A stretch of 33,890 nucleotides of DNA from an uncultured Veillonella sp. (lineage in GTDB: Bacteria > Bacillota > Negativicutes > Veillonellales > Veillonellaceae): positions 1 to 33,890 of the forward strand of contig NZ_CAKQFJ010000022.1 in NCBI RefSeq assembly GCF_934230905.1, read 5' to 3'. Below the pieces are notes generated by a model. The model saw only the letters and a list, made by a program, of their open reading frames with translations. It had not been told where the DNA came from and did no database searches. Position numbers and translations under genes: made by a program. Positions 15,271 through 23,962 of this stretch are shown here, one piece after another (position 1 is the first letter of the stretch; the number at the start of each line of letters is the position of its first letter).

Positions 15271-16884
15271 TTAGCGTTTTACAGTCATTTTAACCTTGGA
15301 TCCAAATACTTTGGAAATACCTTGTTGTGTTTCTTTGCTTGCAGTGCTAACTACAGCATATAGTTGATTGTTTTCAACATCTGGGAATACAGCAATGATA
15401 TTGCCACCCTTTTCGTTTTTGCTATAGTAGTTACGGAAGTTAGATTCGATAACATCGTATTCAGTTTGACTGTATTGGGATGGTTCAACAACTACATAGT
15501 TATTAATTGTAGCATTGCCTTGGCTTGCCAAGTTAGCTTTTACTGTATCTAAATCAGCATTAGATTTTAATGCTACATGTAATTGGTTATCTCTCCAATA
15601 CATAACACCATAGTCTTGGAATGCTTCTGGTGTTTTATATGTTTTGTTAAGTTGAGTGAATACATTATTTTCTAACGTTTCTTGTTGTTTTGGTTCTAGA
15701 GGTTTTAACGTACTACGACGTACTGGACGTACAATGCGTGGTGATTGTTCTTTAGATTCGGACACTTTGTCAGCTTTTTTTGGTTTAGCTTCTTTTTCTA
15801 CTTTTTTAGCATCTGCTTTAGCCTCAGTATCAGCTTTTTTTGCATCTGTTTTTGCAGTAGTGTCTACTTTTTTAGCATCTGTCTTTACGTCTTTAGCGAC
15901 TTCTTTTTCTACGGCTTTAGTTTTATTTTCAGCTTTTGAGGCATCTTGCTTTACATCTTCTTTAATAGTAGTAGCCTTGTTAGAAGTAGGGGCTGTTTCT
16001 CCATTTAAGATGCGGTTCAAGATTGTTGCGGCTTGCGCACGTGTAACAGGTTGTGTTGGATTAAAATCTGTTGTTGCACCGGAGGCTACATAACCACGTT
16101 GTGCCATATATTCAATATCAGCTACATATGCTTTGGAAATGCTAGCACTGTCTTTGAAAGTAACCTTTTCAGCTTTTACAGGTGCATTAGGTTTGATTTT
16201 CTTTACCAAATTAGCTGCAGAAGCAACGAATGCTTCTCGATCCATTGCTTTAGCAGGACCGAATGTAGTTTTGGTTGTACCATCCATAACACCAGCAGCA
16301 CTCACTAATTTAATAGCTGTGTTGGACCAACGGTCGCTTTCAACATCAGAATAAGAAACGCCGTTTTCTTTTGTTATTAAATCAGCCAGTTCTTGTTCGT
16401 TCATATTATGTTGCAAAACTTTTCCGTAAATGGCAGCTGCCTGTTCGCGAGTGATACTCTTACTAGGGCGGAATGTGTTATCTGCATAACCGGATAAGTA
16501 GCCGGCTTCTGTCATAGCTTGGATAGCATCACGAGCCCAATTATCCTTTGTATCTGGATATACACCTGAAGGTAAGGTTTCTTTAACCTTAGCCGGTGCC
16601 TCGGATTTTTGGTTTGTTGCCTTTGCAGCCGTTGTAGATTTATCTGTTGTTGCATGTTTAGCAGCTGGTGTTGCTGTAGTTTTAGAAGTCGCTGTGGAAT
16701 CAGTTTTTACAGTTGTTGCTTTTGCGTGAGTTGTTTTAGTCGCAGTTGTAGCGTGTGTAGCTGTTTTAGCATTTGTTACAACTGCTGTTTTCGTCGTTGT
16801 TGTAGTTTCTGCATGAGCCATGCCGAATGTAGATCCTAGCGCCAATGTAATTGCTAGGGATAAGGACAATTTATTGAGTTTCAT
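15271..16884 (-). CDS. SLH-domain surface protein with Lys/Ala-rich linker, 537 aa
   Basis: A signal peptide (MKLNKLSLSLAITLALGST, cleavage near AHA-E at about 26) precedes a long Thr/Ala/Lys low-complexity stretch (about 27-100). Three SLH domains follow: YPDTKDNWARDAI...GYADNTFRP (about 108-155), YSDVESDRWSNTAI...TFGPAKAMDR (about 172-222) and FKDSASISKAYVADI...DFNPTQPVTR (about 240-290). A second low-complexity linker of repeated Lys/Ala/Asp/Glu units (TDAKKVD, TDAKKAD, ADAKKVE) covers about 300-375 and is probably helical. The last 120 or so residues (FQDYGVMYWRDNQLHVALKS to VFGSKVKMTVKR) match the C-terminal domain of the 440-aa neighbour. I infer an envelope-tethering or structural surface protein. 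AAGGAG precedes the ATG. Confidence 0.87.
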   Translation of the reverse strand: MKLNKLSLSLAITLALGSTFGMAHAETTTTTKTAVVTNAKTATHATTATKTTHAKATTVKTDSTATSKTTATPAAKHATTDKSTTAAKATNQKSEAPAKVKETLPSGVYPDTKDNWARDAIQAMTEAGYLSGYADNTFRPSKSITREQAAAIYGKVLQHNMNEQELADLITKENGVSYSDVESDRWSNTAIKLVSAAGVMDGTTKTTFGPAKAMDREAFVASAANLVKKIKPNAPVKAEKVTFKDSASISKAYVADIEYMAQRGYVASGATTDFNPTQPVTRAQAATILNRILNGETAPTSNKATTIKEDVKQDASKAENKTKAVEKEVAKDVKTDAKKVDTTAKTDAKKADTEAKADAKKVEKEAKPKKADKVSESKEQSPRIVRPVRRSTLKPLEPKQQETLENNVFTQLNKTYKTPEAFQDYGVMYWRDNQLHVALKSNADLDTVKANLASQGNATINNYVVVEPSQYSQTEYDVIESNFRNYYSKNEKGGNIIAVFPDVENNQLYAVVSTASKETQQGISKVFGSKVKMTVKR

Positions 16885-16920
16885 GAGAAAGCTCCTTTCG
16901 AATTATGTTTATATACATAA

Positions 16921-16929
16921 ATTATAGCA
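16921..16929 (-). promoter_or_regulatory. Extended -10 for the SLH gene
   Basis: On the minus strand this reads TGCTATAAT, a consensus extended -10, about 37 nt before the ATG at 16884. No strong -35 is visible. Confidence 0.55.
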
Positions 16930-17208
16930 CTTTTATGAAATAACCACTACTATAAGAAAATGTAATATATAAGAATAAAATTTAGATGAATAATAGTAAA
17001 AGTTCCTGTTTTCTTAACATAACTGAGAATTGGAAAAAGTAAAATCTAAAATTAATTTATTTGATAGGCGTTCTCGATAAAGAAAATGCGTGAGTTATAG
17101 AAAAAAGTGATAAACAATAAAAGTGTGTGATAAAAATCAATTTTGAGTATTACTTTTAGTCATAACAGTATGATTTATACAAGCTTACATACGAATATAG
17201 CAATTGTT

Positions 17209-17237
17209 TGGACATTTATAGTCCCCTTATTTATAAT
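17209..17237 (+). promoter_or_regulatory. Candidate lutABC promoter
   Basis: TGGACA (17209-17214), a 17-nt spacer and TATAAT (17232-17237) give a strong sigma-70-type match. It implies a leader of about 140 nt before lutA. Confidence 0.65.
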
Positions 17238-17251
17238 TATATAGAAATGCT

Positions 17252-17312
17252 CTTTAAATATAACACTTTAAAGATCGTCAATTTATTTTTTAGGTTGATA
17301 GTTTGTACTATC
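17252..17312. promoter_or_regulatory. Two inverted repeats in the lut leader (candidate operators)
   Basis: CTTTAAA (17252-17258) / TTTAAAG (17267-17273) and GATAGT (17297-17302) / ACTATC (17307-17312) are perfect inverted repeats downstream of the putative promoter. The second is flanked by TTAGG (17290-17294) and CCTAA (17320-17324), which extends its symmetry. Repressor sites or leader hairpins are both possible. Confidence 0.4.
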
Positions 17313-17382
17313 TTATAGGCCTAAATGAATACATATCAAAAATTTTTTTGAGTTAAGTACTAGAAAAGTTGAGGACGAAAAT

Positions 17383-18120
17383 ATGAAAATTCATCTTTTC
17401 CAACAGTGTTTGATTGATATGTTCTACCCTCATGTTGGCATGGCTGGTGTAGAAGTACTTGAAAGATTAGGTTGCGACCTTGTAGTGCCTAAGAAACAAG
17501 TATGCTGTGGACAAATGTTCACTAACTCCGGTTACAACGATGCCGCTATGGATGCTATTAAGAATACAATCGAATGCTTCGAAAACGCTGACTATGTAGT
17601 TAGCATGTCTGGCTCTTGTGCTTTTGCTATTCGTGACGAATACCAACATTTCTTGGAAGGTCAACCAGAATGGCAACAACGAGCAGAAAAATTGAGCGGA
17701 AAAATTTATGAATTCACTGAGTTCATTACTGATGTGTTGGGGGTAGAAGACGTGGGTGCACGTTTTAATGAAACGGTTACATACCATACTTCTTGCCACG
17801 TAACTCGCTTGATGGGGGTAAAAGAACCTCCTTTCAAACTCCTTCGCAATGTAAAAGACATTCAATTGATTGAATTACCTCGTGCAGATCGTTGTTGTGG
17901 TTTCGGCGGTACATTCTCCGTTAAAAACCCAGAAATCAGCGAAGTAATGACACGCGAAAAAGCATTGGAAATTGCTAGCACTGGTGCTAACGTAATTTCT
18001 GGTTCTGACCAAGCGTGCTTGATGAATATTGCTGGTATGCTTGACCGTCTTCATAAAGAAGGCGAAATTGATCGCCGTATCAAAGTAATGCATATTGCTG
18101 AAATCTTAAACTGCCGTTAA
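17383..18120 (+). CDS. lutA: LutA: lactate utilisation (Fe-S)/CCG-domain protein, 245 aa
   Basis: LutA is one of three subunits of the L-lactate-oxidising LutABC complex that converts lactate to pyruvate. It contains the paired cysteine-rich CCG domains of the family: FQQCLIDMFYP...KKQVCCGQMFTNSGYN...SGSC in the first half, and HTSCHVTRLMG...DRCCGFGGTFSV...GSDQAC in the second. These bind Fe-S or related cofactors. The length of about 240 residues is standard. GAGGA precedes the ATG. It is the first gene of a tight operon with lutB (12-bp gap) and lutC. Confidence 0.95.
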   Translation: MKIHLFQQCLIDMFYPHVGMAGVEVLERLGCDLVVPKKQVCCGQMFTNSGYNDAAMDAIKNTIECFENADYVVSMSGSCAFAIRDEYQHFLEGQPEWQQRAEKLSGKIYEFTEFITDVLGVEDVGARFNETVTYHTSCHVTRLMGVKEPPFKLLRNVKDIQLIELPRADRCCGFGGTFSVKNPEISEVMTREKALEIASTGANVISGSDQACLMNIAGMLDRLHKEGEIDRRIKVMHIAEILNCR

Positions 18121-18132
18121 GGAGGAGACGAC

Positions 18133-19578
18133 ATGGCACTTATATATGACAATCGCCCCTATAAAACACGTATAAAAGAATGTTTGGCTGATGATTTCAA
18201 AGTTGCAGCTATCAAGAAAGCACAAGACGTGTTTTATGATAAACGTAATACAGTGGTTGCGGATGTTCCTGAATGGTTAGATTTCCGCGCTGAAGCAGCT
18301 GAAATTCGTGATCATGTGCTTAACCATTTGGATTACTATGTAAACCAATTTGCTGAAAATGCTGAAAAAGCTGGTTCTAAAGTTCATTTCGCATTTGATG
18401 ATAAAGAAGCGACTAAAATCGCTTTAGATATTCTTCGTGAACGCGAAGCTAAAATGATCGTTAAATCAAAAACTATCTTAACTGAAGAAATTGGTTTGAA
18501 CGAAGTTCTTGAAGAAGCTGGTATCGAAGTAAACGAAACTGATTTGGCGGAATTCATTTTGCAAACAGCAGTGAGTCCACCATCTCACATCGTTGTACCT
18601 GGTCTTCACTTTGAACGTAACAAAATCCGCGAAATCTTTGCTGAAAAATTAGGTTACACTGGTACTGAAAACCCTACAGAAATGACTCACTTCGTGCGTG
18701 GTTATGTACGTGAACGCTTCTTAAAAGCTGATGTAGGCGTTAACGGTTGTAACTTTGCGGTTGCTGAATCCGGTACTTGCACAATCGTTTCCAACGAAGG
18801 TAACGGTCGTATGGCTAGCTCCATTCCTAAGACTCAATTGATTTTCTTGGGTACTGAACGTATTGTTCCAGACTTTAAGGCTCTTGACGTTATGATGGAA
18901 ATGTTGAACCGTTCCGCCGTTGGTTCTAAAATTTCTAACTACTTCTCTATGATGACTGGTCCTGGTCGTGCTGGTGAAGCTGATGGTCCTGAAGAAACTC
19001 ATATCATCATCATTGACAATGGTCGTTCTGGTATCTTGGGTGGTACATTCCAAGAAATGCTTCGTTGTATCCGTTGTGGTGCATGTATGAATATCTGTCC
19101 TGTATATCGTCACATTTCTGGTCACGGTTATGGTTCCGTATATCCAGGCCCAATGGGTGCTGTATTGACTCCATTGTTCAAAGGTTACGAAGTGGCAGGC
19201 GATCTTCCATATGCTTCCACATTGTGCGGTGCATGTACAGAAAACTGCCCAGTAGCTATTCCATTGCATACATTGTTGATGGAACACCGTCATATTATGG
19301 CTGATATTGAAAAAACTCGTCCAAAAGCTGAAGAAGCTATCTTCACTGCAGCGGCTAAGATGTTTGGTAACTCTACATTGTTTGACCTTGGTACAAAAGC
19401 AGGTGCTATTGGCATGAACTTAATTAGTAATAAAGAAGGTAATATGCCTGAATGGACTCAAGCTGTTCCAGTTATGAACGGTTGGACTAAGTCCAAAGAA
19501 TTGGGTTCCTTGAAATTCAAGAAATTCCGTGATTTATATGCTGAACATGAAAAGAACAAGAAAAAGGAGAAAAAATAA
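18133..19578 (+). CDS. lutB: LutB: lactate utilisation iron-sulfur protein, 481 aa
   Basis: LutB combines an N-terminal LUD domain (about residues 70-300, including VNGCNFAVAESGTCTIVSNEGN) with a ferredoxin-like region holding two four-cysteine motifs: CIRCGACMNICP (C312, C315, C318, C322) and CGACTENCP (C365, C368, C372, with a fourth cysteine supplied elsewhere or a degenerate cluster). A helical tail rich in Lys closes the protein. It should pass electrons from lactate oxidation within LutABC. GGAGGAG lies just before the ATG. The stop codon overlaps the lutC start (TAATG). Confidence 0.95.
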   Translation: MALIYDNRPYKTRIKECLADDFKVAAIKKAQDVFYDKRNTVVADVPEWLDFRAEAAEIRDHVLNHLDYYVNQFAENAEKAGSKVHFAFDDKEATKIALDILREREAKMIVKSKTILTEEIGLNEVLEEAGIEVNETDLAEFILQTAVSPPSHIVVPGLHFERNKIREIFAEKLGYTGTENPTEMTHFVRGYVRERFLKADVGVNGCNFAVAESGTCTIVSNEGNGRMASSIPKTQLIFLGTERIVPDFKALDVMMEMLNRSAVGSKISNYFSMMTGPGRAGEADGPEETHIIIIDNGRSGILGGTFQEMLRCIRCGACMNICPVYRHISGHGYGSVYPGPMGAVLTPLFKGYEVAGDLPYASTLCGACTENCPVAIPLHTLLMEHRHIMADIEKTRPKAEEAIFTAAAKMFGNSTLFDLGTKAGAIGMNLISNKEGNMPEWTQAVPVMNGWTKSKELGSLKFKKFRDLYAEHEKNKKKEKK

Positions 19579-20300
19579 TGGATGAAGTTAAACGTAATCA
19601 ATTTGTTGCACGTTTATCTCGTGCATTAGGCCGTGATCAAGTGCCTACATCTGTACCGGCGTTTGATTATAGCCATGGTCCTCAGGAAACTATGTTCAAA
19701 GAATTGAATGAAGATCAAATTTTGACAATGTTTAAGGAACAATGTCAACGTGTTGGTACAAAATTCGTTGAAACGACACCTGATAAATTAGGCGAAACAA
19801 TTTTAGCTGCAATTGAAGATTGGGGCAATGGTAAAATTGTATTCCCAAGCTCCCCTGAAGTAGAAGAATATAAATTGAAAGAATTATTCGAACAAGATGC
19901 TGCTAACAATGGTGGAACTCGTACATACTTCCAATGGGATGCATCTAAAGGTCGTGAAGAATGTATCTCTAATACGGCAAATGCAGATATTGGTATTACA
20001 TTCCCATACTGCGGTATTGCTGAAACGGCTACTGTAGTACAAGCATCTGGCGAAGAATCTGGTCGTGCTATTAGTTTGTTGCCTACAACACATATTGCTG
20101 TGTTGTATACTGATACAATCAACCCACGTATGACACAAACAATGGAACACTTAGCGGAACGTTACCATAACGATCCAGCTAATTTCCCTACAAATATTTG
20201 TTTGATTTCTGGTCCGTCTCGTACAGCTGATATCGAGCTTGTTACTGTAGATGGTGCTCATGGTCCTATTCAAGTAACTTATGTTTTAGTTAATAGATAA
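19578..20300 (+). CDS. lutC: LutC: lactate utilisation LUD-domain protein, 240 aa
   Basis: LutC is the third LutABC subunit. The LUD-domain core is clear: ITFPYCGIAETATVVQASGEESGRAISLLPTTHI-type strands near residues 135-175, and ISGPSRTADIELVTVDGAHGP near the end. Its ATG shares one base with the lutB stop, so it is translationally coupled. AAAAGGAG lies upstream within the end of lutB. A terminator follows the gene, so the operon is lutABC only; no lactate permease or LutR-type regulator is adjacent. Confidence 0.95.
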   Translation: MDEVKRNQFVARLSRALGRDQVPTSVPAFDYSHGPQETMFKELNEDQILTMFKEQCQRVGTKFVETTPDKLGETILAAIEDWGNGKIVFPSSPEVEEYKLKELFEQDAANNGGTRTYFQWDASKGREECISNTANADIGITFPYCGIAETATVVQASGEESGRAISLLPTTHIAVLYTDTINPRMTQTMEHLAERYHNDPANFPTNICLISGPSRTADIELVTVDGAHGPIQVTYVLVNR

Positions 20301-20337
20301 TTCTAATACTAAAGACTAGTAAGATTAAAAATTTTAA

Positions 20338-20368
20338 AGGCGTCCTTCTGATGGAAGGGCGCCTATTT
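20338..20368 (+). terminator. lut operon terminator
   Basis: AGGCGTCCTTC (20338-20348) and GAAGGGCGCCT (20354-20364) form an 11-bp stem with one G-U pair and a 5-nt loop, followed by ATTT. Confidence 0.85.
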
Positions 20369-20429
20369 GTATGTTCATAGCGTTTGCAAAATAGGTATAC
20401 ATCAATTTGTAAAAATTTTAATCTAGTAC

Positions 20430-20457
20430 TTGTAAAATTTTCGATATATGATATACT
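20430..20457 (+). promoter_or_regulatory. Promoter of the cystine transporter gene
   Basis: TTGTAA (20430-20435), a 16-nt spacer and TATACT (20452-20457) lie about 45 nt before the start at 20502. Confidence 0.55.
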
Positions 20458-20501
20458 GGATTTATAACCTATTATTTTAATATGAATTAACGAGGTGTAT
20501 T

Positions 20502-21893
20502 ATGAATATTCCATTCTTTACAGATTACCTCATGTTAAGTAATTCATTAAGTATCGGTATTATTGCAGTATTTGTACTAGCTTTAATCGGTATTTATGTA
20601 TTGCAACGTAAGGGGATATCCTTTGGTAATCTTGTTATTATTGGCACTATTGTTGGTGCCGTACTAGGCATAATCATTCAAATTATTGCAGGTTTCCCTG
20701 ATGATCCATCTAAGGTTGTTTACATCAAGGAAAGTACGAAGTGGTTCTCTCTTGTTGGGGGCGGTTTCATTGATTTGATTCGTATGCTTGTTATTCCTAT
20801 CGTATTTATCTCCATTGTGCATGTTATTTTACACATGGAGGCTGGTGCTAACCTAAAAAAATTAGTGGTAGCTATGGTGTCTACAAATTTAGGTATGGTG
20901 GCTGTAGCCGCTATCGTAGGCCTTATCCTAGGTAATGCGTTTGGTTTAGGGCAAGGATTTGATATTGTAGAATCCGGTAAAAAAATTCGTGAAATCAAAC
21001 CAATGGTAGATACATTCCGTGCATTGATTCCAAGTAACCCTATTCAAGCTGCTGCTGAAACCAATGTTATTGGCATCGTAGTGTTCGCTATTATCCTAGG
21101 CAGCGTAGCTCGTCTGTTGAAACAAACGGGCACAAATAGTATGGAAATTTTCACTAAGCTATTTGATGAATTACATCAATTGATTTCTTGGGTCGCTGAT
21201 TTTATTATAGGTCTTATGCCGTATGGTGTGGTTGCCTTGTTAGCATCTACATTAGCAACACGTGGGTTACAAGCTATTCTTGATATGGGTCTTTTCGTTG
21301 TATTACTTTACGTAGGTCTTTTGGTTATGTTTGTAGTTCAAGCTATTTTAATTGCTAGCTTTGGTTATAATCCAATTACCTATTTCAAAAAAGCGAAAGC
21401 TCCACTTTTGTTGGCGTTTACATCTCGTTCCTCTATGGGGGTATTGCCATTAACTGTAGAAACATTGACTAAACGTCTCGGTGTTAATGCAACAACTGCC
21501 AATACAGTGGCATCCTTTGGTACTACAGCGGGCATGCAAGGTTGTGCCGGTGTATTCCCCGCTCTTGTAGTGGTATATATTTCTAATGTAGCAGGGATTC
21601 CGTTTGATTTGACAATGTATATCATGAGCGTTATCGTTATTGCTATTGGCTCCGTAGGTATTGCTGGTGTTCCTGGTACAGCAACAATGGCTGCATCCGT
21701 ATCTCTTAGTGGTACAGGCCTTGGTGCATACTTTACATCCATCAGTCCAATTCTTGCGATTGACCCATTGATTGATATGGGCCGTACATGTTTGAATGTA
21801 TCCGGTTCCTTAACAAATGCACTTGTGGTAGATAAAATTATGGGTACCATAGATAAAGATGCTTATAATAATCCTACACAGGGTGAGGCATAA
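20502..21893 (+). CDS. tcyP: TcyP-like L-cystine symporter (DAACS/SDF family), 463 aa
   Basis: This is a polytopic sodium or proton symporter of the dicarboxylate/amino acid:cation family. Features match the TcyP/YdjN cystine branch as I know it: LLAFTSRSSMGVLPLTVETLTKRLG in the hairpin region (about 303-327), ASFGTTAGMQGCAGVFPA (about 337-354), and near the end MGRTCLNVSGSLTNALVVDKIMG. The length of 463 residues equals that usual for TcyP. The first segment LSIGIIAVFVLALIGIYVLQRKG also fits. GAGGTG precedes the ATG. It is monocistronic, with a terminator on each side. A dicarboxylate or glutamate substrate is the main alternative. Confidence 0.75.
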   Translation: MNIPFFTDYLMLSNSLSIGIIAVFVLALIGIYVLQRKGISFGNLVIIGTIVGAVLGIIIQIIAGFPDDPSKVVYIKESTKWFSLVGGGFIDLIRMLVIPIVFISIVHVILHMEAGANLKKLVVAMVSTNLGMVAVAAIVGLILGNAFGLGQGFDIVESGKKIREIKPMVDTFRALIPSNPIQAAAETNVIGIVVFAIILGSVARLLKQTGTNSMEIFTKLFDELHQLISWVADFIIGLMPYGVVALLASTLATRGLQAILDMGLFVVLLYVGLLVMFVVQAILIASFGYNPITYFKKAKAPLLLAFTSRSSMGVLPLTVETLTKRLGVNATTANTVASFGTTAGMQGCAGVFPALVVVYISNVAGIPFDLTMYIMSVIVIAIGSVGIAGVPGTATMAASVSLSGTGLGAYFTSISPILAIDPLIDMGRTCLNVSGSLTNALVVDKIMGTIDKDAYNNPTQGEA

Positions 21894-21918
21894 TAGTTAA
21901 ATAATCCTATTGATTGTG

Positions 21919-21952
21919 AAAGCAGCAGATATTAAATCTGCTGCTTTTTTTT
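21919..21952 (+). terminator. Strong intrinsic terminator
   Basis: AAAGCAGCAGAT (21919-21930) and ATCTGCTGCTTT (21936-21947) form a perfect 12-bp stem with a 5-nt loop, ending in eight T. Confidence 0.92.
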
Positions 21953-22059
21953 ATATATTGTTGTAAATATATTTTGTGTTTGAATGAAGCATCTAAACAT
22001 AATTTATTATATGAATAAGGTTTTGTATCAATCATACGTTAACTATAAAATCGAAAATA

Positions 22060-22086
22060 ATTATTATTACATATTGTAATAATAAT
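22060..22086. promoter_or_regulatory. 27-bp AT-only-arm palindrome upstream of the siroheme reductase gene
   Basis: ATTATTATTACA (22060-22071) and TGTAATAATAAT (22075-22086) are perfect inverted repeats around TAT, about 120 nt before the start at 22208. It could be an operator or a cruciform-prone site. Promoter candidates (TATAAT at 22147-22152 and TGGTATTAT at 22152-22160) lie downstream. The rest of the 314-bp gap holds no gene that I can see. Confidence 0.5.
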
Positions 22087-22207
22087 GTATAGTTATTGAT
22101 ATACCTGTTTGTGACTATGGATACGTTTTCTACTATTCTATAAGCGTATAATGGTATTATAAAAGTTTCTATGTATGCTTAATAAATATAAGCCAAGGGG
22201 TAGTACT

Positions 22208-23761
22208 ATGATTACAGAAGAAGTAAAAGAACGTTTAATTGCAGATTATCCAAAGTTTGAAGATATGACACGCAAGTTTTATAAGAAAGAGATGTCTATT
22301 GCGGATTATAAGGGCCAGTCCGGTGCATATGGGAGCTATGCAGAACGTGGTGCTAATACAGGCATGAGTCGTTGGCGTTTTAATTGTGGTCGTATCCAAA
22401 AAGAACAAATGGAGTTTTTAGCAGATACCATTCGTAAGTACAATCTTACACATGTTCATTTCACGACAGGACAATGTTTACAAATGCATGGCCTTGATGG
22501 AGAAACTATTTTACAACTTTTTAAAGAATGTTATGACCATGGTATTTATAATCGTGGTGCTGGTGGTGATAGTCCTAATGTCGTAGCTAGTATTTTACGT
22601 GGTATTGATCCACGAGAAACATTTGATATAACGCCGTATGCAACAGCAATTAGTGAATTCCTTATGGAGCAAATGTTTTATATTAAAATTCCTCGTAAAT
22701 TTAAAATGGGAATTGATAATGGCTTTGATAGTACACCGCATGCTACATTTAAGGATCTTGGTTTCAATTTAACAAAATATAATACGTTTGACGTATATGC
22801 TTGTGGGGGTATTGGCCCGAATCCTCGCATGGGTATACCGGTAGCTCATGATGTGCGACCAGAGGATGTTTTGTATCATGTGAAAGCAATGCTTCTAGTC
22901 TTTGCTAATCATGGTAATTTTAAAAATCGTGGTAAAGCACGTACTCGTTATATGCCAGCAGAGATGGGTGGAGCAGAATCTTTTATTAAGACTTATGAAG
23001 AAACATTAACCACGGTTAAAGCCGTAGAGTCGTTGACTATTAACCCTGCTGATTATGCCTATGAAGTTACGAAAACAGGAAAACGTGATGATGCAGTGGT
23101 AAATCACCGAATTCATCGTCAAAAGCAAGAAGGTCTTTATTATGTGGAATACCATCCAGTAGGCGGTGATGCAAATATAGAACATCTCTTAGCTGCATTA
23201 GATTATGCCGTAACATTAGATCAAGTAGAGGCTCGTATTGCACCAGATGAAGCCTTATATTTTATTAATTTAACTGCCGACGAGGCAAGAACAATAGCTA
23301 AATTAACAGAAGATAGTGCTACAGATGATTTTCGCCGCTCTGTATCTTGCGTTGGTTCTACGGTTTGTCAAATTGGAATGCAAGATTCTAATGGCTTGCT
23401 AAAAGCAATTTTTGATCACCTTGAGGTGAATGGGGTAGATACAAAAAAACTACCTCGATTACATATTTCCGGTTGTCCTCATTCCTGTGGAACACATCAA
23501 ATTGGTGAAATTGGATTTCATGGCGCTGTTAAACTTGTTGATAAGAAACCACAGGTATCTTTTATCATTGTAGATGGCGGTTCAGAGCATATGGGCTCTG
23601 AAAGTTTTGGCAGAATGGCAGGAAATATTGTAGCTGCGAAGATTCCAGCATTTATAGAAGCTTTAGCCAATATTCTTAATGAAGCGCCAGAAGCGGATTT
23701 TGGATCTTGGCGACTAACACATAAGGCTCAATATATGGATTTGATTAAGTCCTATGAATAA
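22208..23761 (+). CDS. Siroheme/[4Fe-4S] sulfite or nitrite reductase, 517 aa
   Basis: This is a ferredoxin-type hemoprotein reductase carrying out six-electron reduction of sulfite to sulfide or nitrite to ammonia. The cluster/siroheme ligands are present as C-x5-C (C381, C387 in SCVGSTVCQIG) and C-x3-C (C423, C427 in SGCPHSCGTHQ). The two half-domains typical of the family are seen: TGQCLQMHGLDG near the start of the first ferredoxin-like half and the VEYHPVGGDANIEHL region before the second. The frame opens at 22175, but AAGGGG at 22195-22200 lies 7 nt before the ATG at 22208, so that is the start. Neighbouring TcyP- and MetQ-like genes favour sulfite; nitrite cannot be excluded. Confidence 0.88.
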   Translation: MITEEVKERLIADYPKFEDMTRKFYKKEMSIADYKGQSGAYGSYAERGANTGMSRWRFNCGRIQKEQMEFLADTIRKYNLTHVHFTTGQCLQMHGLDGETILQLFKECYDHGIYNRGAGGDSPNVVASILRGIDPRETFDITPYATAISEFLMEQMFYIKIPRKFKMGIDNGFDSTPHATFKDLGFNLTKYNTFDVYACGGIGPNPRMGIPVAHDVRPEDVLYHVKAMLLVFANHGNFKNRGKARTRYMPAEMGGAESFIKTYEETLTTVKAVESLTINPADYAYEVTKTGKRDDAVVNHRIHRQKQEGLYYVEYHPVGGDANIEHLLAALDYAVTLDQVEARIAPDEALYFINLTADEARTIAKLTEDSATDDFRRSVSCVGSTVCQIGMQDSNGLLKAIFDHLEVNGVDTKKLPRLHISGCPHSCGTHQIGEIGFHGAVKLVDKKPQVSFIIVDGGSEHMGSESFGRMAGNIVAAKIPAFIEALANILNEAPEADFGSWRLTHKAQYMDLIKSYE

Positions 23762-23835
23762 AAATGTTTTTCTTTTGTATAGAATGGAATAATTTTATTT
23801 TTGTATAAAGTCGTGTAATAAAGCCTCATATGGCC

Positions 23836-23895
23836 ATATAACACATATGTTTATGGGGAAAGATTAACTCATAGACATATGTGTTATATTTTTTT
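23836..23895 (+). terminator. Long-stem terminator after the siroheme reductase gene
   Basis: A 20-bp stem, 23836-23855 with 23870-23889 (one wobble pair), encloses a 14-nt loop and is followed by six T. It starts about 75 nt after the stop codon at 23761. Confidence 0.85.
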
Positions 23896-23919
23896 ATTAT
23901 CCTATGAATTGATTTTATA

Positions 23920-23928
23920 TGGTATAAT
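23920..23928 (+). promoter_or_regulatory. Extended -10 for the nitroreductase gene
   Basis: TGGTATAAT, a consensus extended -10, lies 35 nt before the ATG at 23963. It is immediately after the preceding terminator, so the gene is transcribed separately. Confidence 0.6.
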
Positions 23929-23962
23929 AGGCTCTATAGTATGTGTTTGGAGGTTCATTACT

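Larger units (their letters stand above)
16885..17382. other. 498-bp AT-rich divergent intergenic region
   Basis: This lies between the SLH gene (minus) and lutA (plus). I see no coding potential or RNA gene in it. It holds an SLH-directed extended -10, a lut-directed promoter at 17209-17237, and two inverted repeats between that promoter and lutA. Confidence 0.6.

Noticed and set aside
15656..16093. Plus-strand open frame across the SLH gene
   Set aside because: It is an antisense shadow of the Lys/Ala-rich linker and gives Ser/Phe/Ala repeats with no family resemblance.
18721..19293. 190-codon minus-strand open frame inside lutB
   Set aside because: Shadow of lutB: the composition is Thr/His/Ser-rich nonsense, there is no ribosome binding site, and the sense-strand gene has full family motifs.
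23879..23962. N-terminal extension of the nitroreductase (hydrophobic, looks like a membrane segment)
   Set aside because: Its start lies within the stem of the preceding terminator and upstream of the likely promoter; GGAGG precedes the ATG at 23963.
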